Shown here: piece by piece, positions 35,468 through 42,126 of the stretch
Layout: every line of letters begins with the position of its first letter
Position numbering within the stretch: the stretch's first letter is position 1
Origin: Coprobacter tertius
GTDB taxonomy: Bacteria; Bacteroidota; Bacteroidia; Bacteroidales; Coprobacteraceae
Reading direction: 5' to 3'
Assembly (NCBI RefSeq): GCF_024330105.1
Contig: NZ_JANDHW010000001.1
Coordinates: forward strand, 415,519 to 479,518
Length of the DNA stretch: 64,000 bases
Notes under the pieces: model-generated
Seen by the model: only the letters and a program-made list of their open reading frames with translations
Told to the model about the DNA's origin: nothing
Database searches by the model: none
Program-made: the position numbers and the translations under genes

Positions 35468-36694
35468 TTAGATGGTTTTAGTAGAGAAGCTCTCTCGTAC
35501 ATTCTGCATATCCCGAAGAATACTTTGATCTAATACTTTTGCGTATCGCTGTGTCATTTTTGTATTGGTATGACCGAGCATTTTGGCTACATTTTCCAAT
35601 GATACATTGTTAGCTAAAGCGACAACAGTCGAAAATGTATGCCGTCCGGTATGTGTGGTTAGATTCTTCTTAATACCGCATAAATCAGCAATTTCTTTCA
35701 AGTAACTGTTAAGCTTTTGGTTGCATGGAACGGGTAACAATGTTCCTTTCTTTTTCGCCAGTGGATGCCCTTTGTATTTCTCCAATATGGCTAAAGGTAT
35801 ATCCAAAAGAGGAATGTTGCACATGACTTTAGTTTTCTGTCTTGCTTTCCTAATCCATAAATTCCCTTGATTATCAGATACAAGATGTTCTGCTTTTAAT
35901 TCAGATACATCTATGAAAGCTAACCCCGTGAAGCATTGGAATAGAAAAATATCACGTACTAAATCTAAACGAGGGACATCAAAAACTTTGTCTTGCATGA
36001 TTTCTAATTCTTCTTTGGTTAGAAACTCCTTGTGTACTTCCTGCTCGTGGAAACGGATATTGATAAACGGGTCTTTCTCCATCCAATCATTAGCCAATGC
36101 CATGTTGGTGATTTTCTTCACTACTTTCATATAACGGATTACCGTATTTTCTTGCAAGTTCTTTTGAGCTTTCAGGAAATGAATATAATCCTGAATGATG
36201 GCATGACTTATTTCTTTCATGGGAATATCCTTTAGGTGGTACTTTTTCAAAGCCATCTCTTTGAAATACCGTAAACAAGTATCAAAGCGGGAGATAGTAA
36301 CTTTGGCGTAGTCCTTGCCAATCAACTCACGGCATTTGTCGTTATGTTCCTGAAAAACTTCAAAGAACATTAGGCGTTTTTCATCCAACCCGAGAAATCT
36401 ACGTTTTACTTCCATCGGATTGATAAGTTTTCCTGCATCTTCCATTTCCCTATGAATGTCTAACAATCGAAGTTTAACCGATTCAAGATAGCGGTTAATC
36501 TCCATTGATGTAGCATCCCTACCAGTACAACGTTCTTTGGCTTGATTCCATTGTGTAGGCATTACATCCCGTTTGAGTTGTAATTCGGTGAGTTGCCCTT
36601 CAATTGTAATGCGCAACATGATGGGCGTTTCACCTGATTTCTTTAATTTGGTTTTCCTAATAAAAAAAAGCACATTAAAAGTCTGTCGTTTCAT
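35468..36694 (-). CDS. Tyrosine site-specific integrase
   Basis: 408 residues. N-terminal arm-binding domain (NVLFFIRKTKLKKSGETPIM), SAM-like core-binding domain (KDIPMKEISHAIIQDYIHFL) and catalytic domain with FQCFTGLAFIDVSEL (catalytic Arg region), THTGRHTFSTVVA (H-x-x-R) and nucleophile Y384 in MTQRYAKVL. This is the Bacteroidetes family that targets tRNA genes. It lies 238 bp from tRNA-Phe, the presumed integration site. It would catalyse integration and, with an excisionase, excision. Confidence 0.93.
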   Translation of the reverse strand: MKRQTFNVLFFIRKTKLKKSGETPIMLRITIEGQLTELQLKRDVMPTQWNQAKERCTGRDATSMEINRYLESVKLRLLDIHREMEDAGKLINPMEVKRRFLGLDEKRLMFFEVFQEHNDKCRELIGKDYAKVTISRFDTCLRYFKEMALKKYHLKDIPMKEISHAIIQDYIHFLKAQKNLQENTVIRYMKVVKKITNMALANDWMEKDPFINIRFHEQEVHKEFLTKEELEIMQDKVFDVPRLDLVRDIFLFQCFTGLAFIDVSELKAEHLVSDNQGNLWIRKARQKTKVMCNIPLLDIPLAILEKYKGHPLAKKKGTLLPVPCNQKLNSYLKEIADLCGIKKNLTTHTGRHTFSTVVALANNVSLENVAKMLGHTNTKMTQRYAKVLDQSILRDMQNVRESFSTKTI

Positions 36695-36875
36695 ACTCTA
36701 AAAATTAATGGTTTAAAGTTACTGAATCGTGCAGAATAGCAAGAATCAAACAATAAGACAATCAGTGACTTATGATACAATTCGTGGTCATTTTTTTCAA
36801 GACCCAAATTGGTCACGATTTAGACCAACGGAACTGCATAATTTTGCTAAAAATGTGGGAGTTTTAGGAAAAAGA

Positions 36876-36907
36876 AAATCCCTGAAATGTTTAATTTTCA
36901 GGGATTT
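36876..36907 (-). terminator. tRNA-Phe terminator
   Basis: AAATCCCTGAAA pairs with TTTCAGGGATTT around a short A/T loop, and a T-run (CTTTTTCC on the minus strand) follows. A related but diverged hairpin occurs near 23989-24021 beside the left att copy. Confidence 0.75.
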
Positions 36908-36930
36908 ACCAAATTTGAAGTCTTTTAAAA

Positions 36931-36943
36931 GTGGTGCCACCAG
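36931..36943. repeat. Candidate attR in the tRNA-Phe 3' end
   Basis: GTGGTGCCACCAG, equal to 24045-24057. It covers the 3' acceptor strand of tRNA-Phe, so integration leaves the tRNA intact. Confidence 0.65.
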
Positions 36944-37004
36944 GAATCGAACCGGGGACACAAGGATTTTCAGTCCTTTGCTCTACCAACTGAGCTATGG
37001 CACC
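36932..37004 (-). tRNA. tRNA-Phe (anticodon GAA)
   Basis: 73 nt on the minus strand: GGTGCCATAGCTCAGTTGG start, anticodon loop CTGAAAA (GAA), T-arm GGTTCGATTCC, and acceptor GGTGCCA pairing TGGCACC with discriminator A. CCA is not encoded. All arms pair. It is the integration site of the element at 24,045-36,943. Confidence 0.97.
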
Positions 37005-37023
37005 ATCGTGCGTTTTGCGAGTG

Positions 37024-37031
37024 CAAATATA
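37024..37031 (-). promoter_or_regulatory. -7 element of tRNA-Phe promoter
   Basis: TATATTTG on the minus strand inside an 18-bp block (CTATATTTGCACTCGCAA) that is identical upstream of tRNA-Gly (61.9 kb). Confidence 0.65.
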
Positions 37032-37163
37032 GGATAACTTTTTTATACTGCCTAATTTTTGTTTAATTATTTTTGAAATCATGATTCGTTTATACAGAAG
37101 AAGAAAAATAGAATAGTTTGTAAAAATTTTAGGAAGGATTTTTTTGTTTTTAAAACTAATGAT

Positions 37164-37171
37164 TAACTTTG
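37164..37171 (+). promoter_or_regulatory. -7 element of tRNA-Pro promoter
   Basis: TAACTTTG fits TAnnTTTG; TTTG at 37143-37146 lies 17 bp upstream, slightly close for -33. Confidence 0.6.
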
Positions 37172-37188
37172 CAGTCGCAAAAGCCAAT

Positions 37189-37261
37189 CGGGGTGTAGCA
37201 CAGTTGGCAGCGCGCCACGTTCGGGACGTGGAGGTCGGAAGTTCGAGTCTTCTCACCCCGA
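37189..37261 (+). tRNA. tRNA-Pro (anticodon CGG)
   Basis: 73 nt: acceptor CGGGGTG/CACCCCG with discriminator A, D-arm GCACAGTTGGCAGCGC, anticodon stem CCACG/CGTGG with loop TTCGGGA (CGG), T-arm GTTCGAGTC. CCA not encoded. Confidence 0.96.
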
Positions 37262-37264
37262 CAG

Positions 37265-37309
37265 AATCCGTTTAATGCATTGATTGTCAATATATTAAAC
37301 GGATTTTTC
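37265..37309 (+). terminator. tRNA-Pro terminator
   Basis: AATCCGTTTAAT (37265-37276) pairs with ATTAAACGGATT (37294-37305), then TTTTCATTTTT. Confidence 0.8.
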
Positions 37310-37535
37310 ATTTTTGCCGGCACAGATACGGAGCATTGATTGGGGTATGAATATTCCCGTTTTTTCAGAAAGTATGAAAAATGATGAAATATAACCGATA
37401 TTTATATTTTCTTTGGAAATAAACGGCTCAAAGGTATATCTGCTTAATTGTGTTTTTGTCGTATTACGAACATCATAATTGGAGGATCTGCAATATACAG
37501 TGGGGCGTAACTGTTGATATGGAAAATTTATTTTA

Positions 37536-38036
37536 TTATCTTAATTTGAAATATCCCAAATAAAGATACCATTTACATTGATCGTTTTCATCTTTTTTTA
37601 CCCATTTTCCTTCTGTTGACCATAGGATCCGTTTCACCAGCGCATCGTAATCGTATTTATTATTGTTATAGGCAATTCTTTTTATAATTCGAATATCCTT
37701 TATTTTAAGCTTTTCATCTAATAAAACAGTAATCATAGCCGAGGCGTTCAGTTCGTCGTAATTATAATCTTCTCGATTAAAATACATACTATCGCAGTAA
37801 GCTGTTAATGAACCATATCCTCCTTTGTAATGAAAAGTATTGCATACATCTTGCCACGAAGAAGAAATAGAGTATTTTACATACATTGTATCTTTTGTCT
37901 CATCGAATCTTACAACAGGCAAGCCTTCTACATCGCACATGATTGTTGTTCTAATACTATCCACCTTATCCTGACTAAAAGACGTGAAAATAGAAAATAA
38001 GAAGGTAGTCCCTATCAATATACGTTTAAAAATCAT
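37536..38036 (-). CDS. Probable exported immunity protein, copy 1 (TonB-C-like fold)
   Basis: 166 residues. Signal peptide (MIFKRILIGTTFLFSIFTS, then FSQDK). The mature part has the shared block GGYGSLTAYCDSMYF, NYDELNASAMITVLLDEKLK, IKDIRIIKR and KRILWSTEGKWVKK; the last resembles a TonB C-terminal fold. It is one of four paralogues here (37.5, 39.4, 40.0 and 40.5 kb). Its start overlaps the toxin stop by 11 bp, the classic arrangement of an immunity gene behind its toxin. A periplasmic location is implied. The specific pairing is inferred. Confidence 0.7.
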   Translation of the reverse strand: MIFKRILIGTTFLFSIFTSFSQDKVDSIRTTIMCDVEGLPVVRFDETKDTMYVKYSISSSWQDVCNTFHYKGGYGSLTAYCDSMYFNREDYNYDELNASAMITVLLDEKLKIKDIRIIKRIAYNNNKYDYDALVKRILWSTEGKWVKKDENDQCKWYLYLGYFKLR

Positions 38037-38721
38037 ATCCTAATCTTTTTGACATTCTTGTTGCTTTTCCATATACATAACTATCTACACCGGGTTGTCT
38101 GTGCCCGTAGGGTAATCCCCGCATATATAATATCACGTGTCCAAATTCATGCGCCATTCCTACAGTGCGGTGATTAAGAGTCCCCTTTCCGTTTATAATA
38201 ACCTGAATACGGTTGTTTGTCGGTCCTTTTCCTGAAACGGAAGTATTTCCGGGGATCAACGTTTGGCCTAAATTTCCCTGAATAGTAAATCCTATCGGAT
38301 CTCCTGCTGCTATTGATAATTTTTCAGATGTGGGATTTTCACTAGTATGATAATCATAAGGAGCCTGAAAATCTTCCGTAACTATCTTTCCATTCATCCT
38401 GTAAGTATTTTTTTCTGAAACAGACAGCTCTACCATTATCGGGTTCACCGATATTTCGTAAATGTCTTTCAAAAAATCATCATTCGAACTCCACGTCTGT
38501 TTCGCTATCGACGACGGGTCTAAAACTCCGTTATTAAATTTCATAGTCGTATTTGTTCCTTCTTCCAATCCGTTATAGATCGCCATTAAAATTTCCTGAT
38601 AATTGTCTCCTGCAAGTGTTAAACTATCACCTCTTAAATCGATATATTTTAAGGGATTATTCCCGCAAAAGGCATACGGACTTATCGAATAATACTTTTC
38701 CGCCAACGGATCGGGCGTCAT
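38026..38721 (-). CDS. RHS-type C-terminal zincin toxin module, copy 1 (orphan)
   Basis: 231 residues from the Met in AWMTPDP. The N-terminus TPDPLAEKYYSISPYAFCGN, then NPLKYIDLRGDS, is the C-terminal signature of RHS repeat-associated core proteins, where the variable toxin begins. The tip has a zinc-peptidase motif HEFGH (H191, E192, H195) in VGMAHEFGHVILY with a further H207. There is no RHS repeat body, signal or ribosome site, so this is a displaced C-terminal cassette. It is nearly identical to copy 2 at 41,028, with a divergent stretch near residues 125-145. Toxicity is inferred. Confidence 0.72.
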   Translation of the reverse strand: MTPDPLAEKYYSISPYAFCGNNPLKYIDLRGDSLTLAGDNYQEILMAIYNGLEEGTNTTMKFNNGVLDPSSIAKQTWSSNDDFLKDIYEISVNPIMVELSVSEKNTYRMNGKIVTEDFQAPYDYHTSENPTSEKLSIAAGDPIGFTIQGNLGQTLIPGNTSVSGKGPTNNRIQVIINGKGTLNHRTVGMAHEFGHVILYMRGLPYGHRQPGVDSYVYGKATRMSKRLGYDF

Positions 38722-38875
38722 CCAGGCATGTTCCGCTTGGGAGAGTTGCTTTTCTCCGATCTGACGACCTTCTTTGCCTTTATTTCTTCTTCGCTCATTC
38801 CCTGTTCTTTCATCGACTGAATAGCACTGTTTAATACAGCCATATAGGTTTCATCATTCATTTCTCGAATAGGTT
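38722..38875 (-). pseudogene. Fused remnants of a transglutaminase-gene tail and the RHS core
   Basis: Minus-strand translation gives REMNDETYMAVLNSAIQS then MKEQGMSEEEIKAK, the same as after the TAG of the gene at 42,127, followed in another frame by RQIGEKQLSQAEHAW leading into the toxin. Compared with 41,724-42,090, about 230 bp are missing at the junction. This marks a duplicated and internally deleted copy. Confidence 0.7.
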
Positions 38876-39388
38876 TTATTCTTCTTCCTCATTTAATTCT
38901 ATTTCAGTGATGGTTATATTCCCGTCATCAGACACACATAAATTGAAAAAATAACATATATCTGTATCGGGAATACAGATATTCAAATCAAAGGTAACTT
39001 TATCTACATCCACATTTTTGATTTCGAAAAACCATAACTGATACTGATTTATATCGTCCTCTTTGGGTATGAGCGATTCAAAAATATATTTGTTTATTTC
39101 TTTGTTCGACAATATTGTATCCCCATTATCTTTGCGCTTTAAGTTAAGGATTACTGATCTGTCGGGACATTTTAATAATATGGTATCTCCTTCACTCGTA
39201 ATTCCTTGCCTGCTAATAATATTATCATTATCTTTTATTAAGTATGATATAAAATAATTCCCAATTATTGTATCCTGTTGTATGGTAGGAAAGCATACAA
39301 TATTGGTGGATGAACTATTCATCTTATTCTTTCCATGTGACGGAAGAATAAAGAATAGAAAGATCACCCATATAAGTAATTTTTTCAT
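38876..39388 (-). CDS. Exported protein, possible second type of immunity protein
   Basis: 170 residues. Signal peptide (KKLLIWVIFLFFILPSHG). The mature part is acidic and beta-rich: TIQQDTIIGNYFISYLIKDN, ILLKCPDRSVILNLK and LWFFEIKNVDVDKVTFDLNI, ending in a Glu-rich tail. I do not recognise the family. It lies 10 bp after immunity-like copy 2 and just before the toxin copy 1 fragment, within the toxin-immunity array, so an immunity role for another toxin is plausible but unproven. Confidence 0.55.
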   Translation of the reverse strand: MKKLLIWVIFLFFILPSHGKNKMNSSSTNIVCFPTIQQDTIIGNYFISYLIKDNDNIISRQGITSEGDTILLKCPDRSVILNLKRKDNGDTILSNKEINKYIFESLIPKEDDINQYQLWFFEIKNVDVDKVTFDLNICIPDTDICYFFNLCVSDDGNITITEIELNEEEE

Positions 39389-39398
39389 ATATATTCTT

Positions 39399-39902
39399 TT
39401 ATCTTACATCAAAAACTCCAAGATAAAAATACCATTTACAGTTATTATCTTTATCATATTTGCTCCATCGACTTTCAGTCGAATATAATATTTTTTTTAT
39501 CAGTAAATCATAATTGTATTTTGAATTATTATAAGCATTTCTTTTTAAAATCCGAATATCTTTTATTTTTAAATTCTTATCAAAAAGAATTGAATATAAG
39601 GCTGTAGCATTCAATTCATCATAATTATAGTCTTCTCTATTAAAATAAACACTATCACAATATGCAGACAAAGCTTTATATCCGCCATTGTAATTAAAAT
39701 CCATACATACATTATATTTTTGTTTGGATTTAGTATAAAAATAAACATTCAAATCATTCCCGATACTGTCACATCTCAAGGTGAGAATGGAATCTACATC
39801 ATAATAATATTTCGATTTTATTTTATCTGTTTTATTTTGTCCAAAGAAAATAAACGGGGTAAATATTACTATAAATATTATAATTACATTTTTAAAAATC
39901 AT
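39399..39902 (-). CDS. Probable immunity protein, copy 2 (orphan)
   Basis: 167 residues, a paralogue of the genes at 37,536, 39,969 and 40,538. Signal peptide (FIVIFTPFIFFGQNK); core GGYKALSAYCDSVYF, NYDELNATALYSILFDKNLK and KKILYSTESRWSKYDKD. It is the most divergent of the four. No toxin gene precedes it, only a 48-bp remnant of the toxin 3' end overlapping its ATG. It fits the polymorphic-toxin pattern in which old immunity genes are kept after their toxin is displaced. Confidence 0.65.
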   Translation of the reverse strand: MIFKNVIIIFIVIFTPFIFFGQNKTDKIKSKYYYDVDSILTLRCDSIGNDLNVYFYTKSKQKYNVCMDFNYNGGYKALSAYCDSVYFNREDYNYDELNATALYSILFDKNLKIKDIRILKRNAYNNSKYNYDLLIKKILYSTESRWSKYDKDNNCKWYFYLGVFDVR

Positions 39903-39939
39903 ATCCTGACCTTTTTGACATTCTTGTTACTTTTAAAGT
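39892..39939 (-). pseudogene. Toxin 3'-end remnant before immunity copy 2
   Basis: Minus-strand reading TLKVTRMSKRSGYDF-stop, matching the toxin ending ATRMSKRLGYDF-stop of copies 1 and 2. It overlaps the following ATG by 11 bp exactly as in the intact pairs. Confidence 0.75.
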
Positions 39940-39968
39940 TTTGTTACGAATAAGATTTTTTTGCACGA

Positions 39969-40469
39969 TTATCTTAATTTAAAATATCCCAGATGAAAAT
40001 ACCATTTACAATGATCGTTTTCATCTTTCTTTACCCATTTTCCTTCGGTTGACCAGAGAATCCGCTTCACCAGCGCATCATAATCATACTTGTTATTATT
40101 ATATGCTATTCGTTTTAAAATTCGTACATCTTTTATTTCAAGGTTCTCGTCGAACAATATAACAAATATTGCCGAAGCATTCAGTTCGTCATAATTATAA
40201 TCATCTCTGTTATAATATATGCTGTCACAATAGGCCGTGAAAGCCTCATAACCTCCTTTAAAAAGATTTATACACACATCTTGCCAAGAGGGAGGAATAA
40301 AATATTTGAAATACACTGTATCTTGTATTTCCTCGGATTTTATAACAGGAAACCCCTCTACAACATCGTACATAATCGAATTTTCTATACTATCTGTCTT
40401 ATTCTGACTATGCGACCTGAAAACTGGGAATAATAAGATAATTCCTATCAATAAACATTTAAAAATCAT
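39969..40469 (-). CDS. Probable immunity protein, copy 3 (orphan)
   Basis: 166 residues. Signal peptide (LIGIILLFPVFRSHSQNK); core GGYEAFTAYCDSIYYN, YNYDELNASAIFVILFDENL and VKRILWSTEGKWVKKDENDH. The C-terminal 60 residues are almost the same as in copy 1, while the middle differs, as expected if the variable part confers specificity. It is preceded by a toxin 3'-end remnant rather than a toxin gene. Confidence 0.65.
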   Translation of the reverse strand: MIFKCLLIGIILLFPVFRSHSQNKTDSIENSIMYDVVEGFPVIKSEEIQDTVYFKYFIPPSWQDVCINLFKGGYEAFTAYCDSIYYNRDDYNYDELNASAIFVILFDENLEIKDVRILKRIAYNNNKYDYDALVKRILWSTEGKWVKKDENDHCKWYFHLGYFKLR

Positions 40470-40506
40470 ATCCTAATCGTTTTGACATTCTTGTTTCTTT
40501 TAAAGT
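40459..40506 (-). pseudogene. Toxin 3'-end remnant before immunity copy 3
   Basis: Reads TLKETRMSKRLGYDF-stop on the minus strand; a TAA lies just upstream in the frame, so only the tail survives. It overlaps the next ATG by 11 bp. Confidence 0.75.
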
Positions 40507-40537
40507 TTAGTTACGGGTAAAATTTTTTCGTACACGA

Positions 40538-41038
40538 TTATCTTACTTTAAAATATCCCATATATAAATACCATTTACAATGATCGTTACTATCTTCTTT
40601 CTCCCACTTTCCTTCGGTCGACCATAAAATCCGTTTAACCAGCGTATCATAATCGTATTTTGAATTATTATATGTGAGTCTTTTTAAAATGCGAACATCT
40701 TTTATTTTAAGGTTCTCATCAAACAAAATTGTATATAAAGCCATCCCGTTCGGTTCCTCATCGATGTCGCTTTCCCGTTTGAAATATAAACTGTCACAAT
40801 AGGCCAATAATGCTTCATATCCTCCTTTGTAATGAAAAGTGTTATATACATCTTGCCATGAAGAAGAAATAAAGTATTTTAAGTACATTGTATCTTGTGT
40901 AAAATCGGCTTTTAAAACAGGTAAACTGTCTACGTCGTACCTTATAGACGAACGAACAATATTCGGTTTATTTTGTCCATACGATAACAGACCAGTCAGT
41001 AAAATCATAGGTAATATCAGTAAGCATTTAAAAATCAT
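40538..41038 (-). CDS. Probable immunity protein, copy 4, paired with toxin copy 2
   Basis: 166 residues. Signal peptide (LLILPMILLTGLLSYGQNK); core GGYEALLAYCDSLYF and VKRILWSTEGKWEKEDSNDH. It replaces the otherwise constant NREDYNYDELNA block by KRESDIDEEPNG, a local divergence. The ATG overlaps the toxin copy 2 stop by 11 bp. Like its paralogues it has a TonB-C-like C-terminal pattern and should act in the periplasm. Confidence 0.7.
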   Translation of the reverse strand: MIFKCLLILPMILLTGLLSYGQNKPNIVRSSIRYDVDSLPVLKADFTQDTMYLKYFISSSWQDVYNTFHYKGGYEALLAYCDSLYFKRESDIDEEPNGMALYTILFDENLKIKDVRILKRLTYNNSKYDYDTLVKRILWSTEGKWEKEDSNDHCKWYLYMGYFKVR

Positions 41039-41981
41039 ATCCTAATCTTTTTGACATTCTTGTTGCTTTTCCATATACATAACTATCTACACCGGGTTGT
41101 CTGTGCCCGTAGGGTAATCCCCGCATATATAATATCACGTGTCCAAATTCATGCGCCATTCCTACAGTGCGGTGATTAAGAGTGCCCTTTCCGTTTATAA
41201 TAACCTGAATATGGTTGTTTGTAGGTCCTTTTCCTGAAACGGAAGTATTTCCGGGGATCAACGTTTGGCCTAAATTTCCCTGTATAGTATATCCGATCGG
41301 ATCACCTTTTGATTTTGAATAATTTTCTGCAATGGGGTCTTGGCTTGTATGGTAGTCATATGGCGCCTGAAATTCTTCCGTTACTATCTTTCCGTTCATT
41401 TTGTAAGTATTTTTATTCGAGACAGATAGCTCTACCATCAGTGGGTTCACCGACATTTCGTAAATGTCTTTCAAAAAATCATCATTCGAACTCCACGCTT
41501 GTTTCGCTATCAACGACGGGTCTAAAACTCCGTTATTAAATTTCATAGTCGTATTTGTTCCTTCTTCCAATCCGTTATAGATCGCCATTAAAATTTCCTG
41601 ATAATTGTCTCCTGCAAGTGTTAAACTATCACCTCTTAAATCGATATATTTTAAGGGATTATTCCCGCAAAAGGCATACGGACTTATCGAATAATATTTT
41701 TCCGCCAACGGGTCGGGTGTCATCCAGGCACGTTCCGTTTGGGAGAGTTGCTTTTCTCCGATCTGCCGATCTTCCTTATCAAAGAGTTTTACAATGCCGC
41801 TTCCGGTATGATGCTCTATACGATAAACGGGAGATCCCTCAGGAAAGTTTTCGATTATGAATACTTTTTCTTCTCCTTTTGCATTATCTCCCAGGGTATA
41901 GGTTTTACCGAAGATCGAATAGGGGTCTGCGTTCTCCGTATTCTGGGCGGTCGTAATCGTGGAAATTATTGTCTGCTTTTT
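41028..41981 (-). CDS. RHS-type C-terminal zincin toxin module, copy 2, with longer upstream open frame
   Basis: From 41,723 the product is a 231-residue module nearly the same as copy 1, with HEFGH at residues 191-195. Here the same frame stays open without a start back to 41,981, reading NADPYSIFGKTYTLGDNAKG, EKVFIIENFPEGSPVYRIEH and DRQIGEKQLSQTERAW before MTPDP, the expected run-in of an RHS-type core. There is no repeat body. The upstream gene is in a different frame and its end overlaps. It is a partial gene; whether an independent start is used at 41,723 is unknown. Confidence 0.65.
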   Translation of the reverse strand, partial: KKQTIISTITTAQNTENADPYSIFGKTYTLGDNAKGEEKVFIIENFPEGSPVYRIEHHTGSGIVKLFDKEDRQIGEKQLSQTERAWMTPDPLAEKYYSISPYAFCGNNPLKYIDLRGDSLTLAGDNYQEILMAIYNGLEEGTNTTMKFNNGVLDPSLIAKQAWSSNDDFLKDIYEMSVNPLMVELSVSNKNTYKMNGKIVTEEFQAPYDYHTSQDPIAENYSKSKGDPIGYTIQGNLGQTLIPGNTSVSGKGPTNNHIQVIINGKGTLNHRTVGMAHEFGHVILYMRGLPYGHRQPGVDSYVYGKATRMSKRLGYDF

Positions 41982-42126
41982 TTATTTGTCCCGTCTTTGC
42001 CTTTATTTCTTCTTCGCTCATTCCCTGTTCTTTCATCGACTGAATAGCACTGTTTAATACAGCCATATAGGTTTCATCATTCATTTCTCGATAACCGAGC
42101 TGTTGCAATCTTTCGTTGCCTTCCCA
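41905..42126 (-). pseudogene. Continuation of the transglutaminase-like gene after an in-frame TAG
   Basis: Directly after the TAG at 42,127-42,129 the same frame continues WEGNERLQQLGYREMNDETY, then MAVLNSAIQSMKEQG and NNFHDYDRPEYGE, and stops at 41,905. The tail is repeated at 38,722-38,875, which shows it was once coding. Beyond GE the sense passes into the RHS frame (NADPYSIFGK), suggesting a second lesion, a frameshift near 41,937. Confidence 0.6.

Larger units (their letters stand above)
24045..36943. mobile_element. Integrative mobilizable element in tRNA-Phe (~12.9 kb)
   Basis: Limits are the 13-bp direct repeat of the tRNA-Phe 3' end. The tyrosine integrase is the last gene before the tRNA, as usual for tRNA-targeting elements. 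Inside are mobilization genes (BfmA, DUF5712), a hairpin-rich probable oriT, RteC-like and excisionase-like regulators, an ABC-3C system and a TetR-regulated cargo. No conjugation machinery (tra genes, VirB4/TraG) is present, so transfer would depend on a helper element. Base composition is AT-rich compared with the core. Confidence 0.75.

Noticed and set aside
41905..42108. 67-codon frame as an independent gene
   Set aside because: Starts from a TTG without a ribosome site and is the continuation of the upstream frame after a TAG, so it is reported as a pseudogene part.
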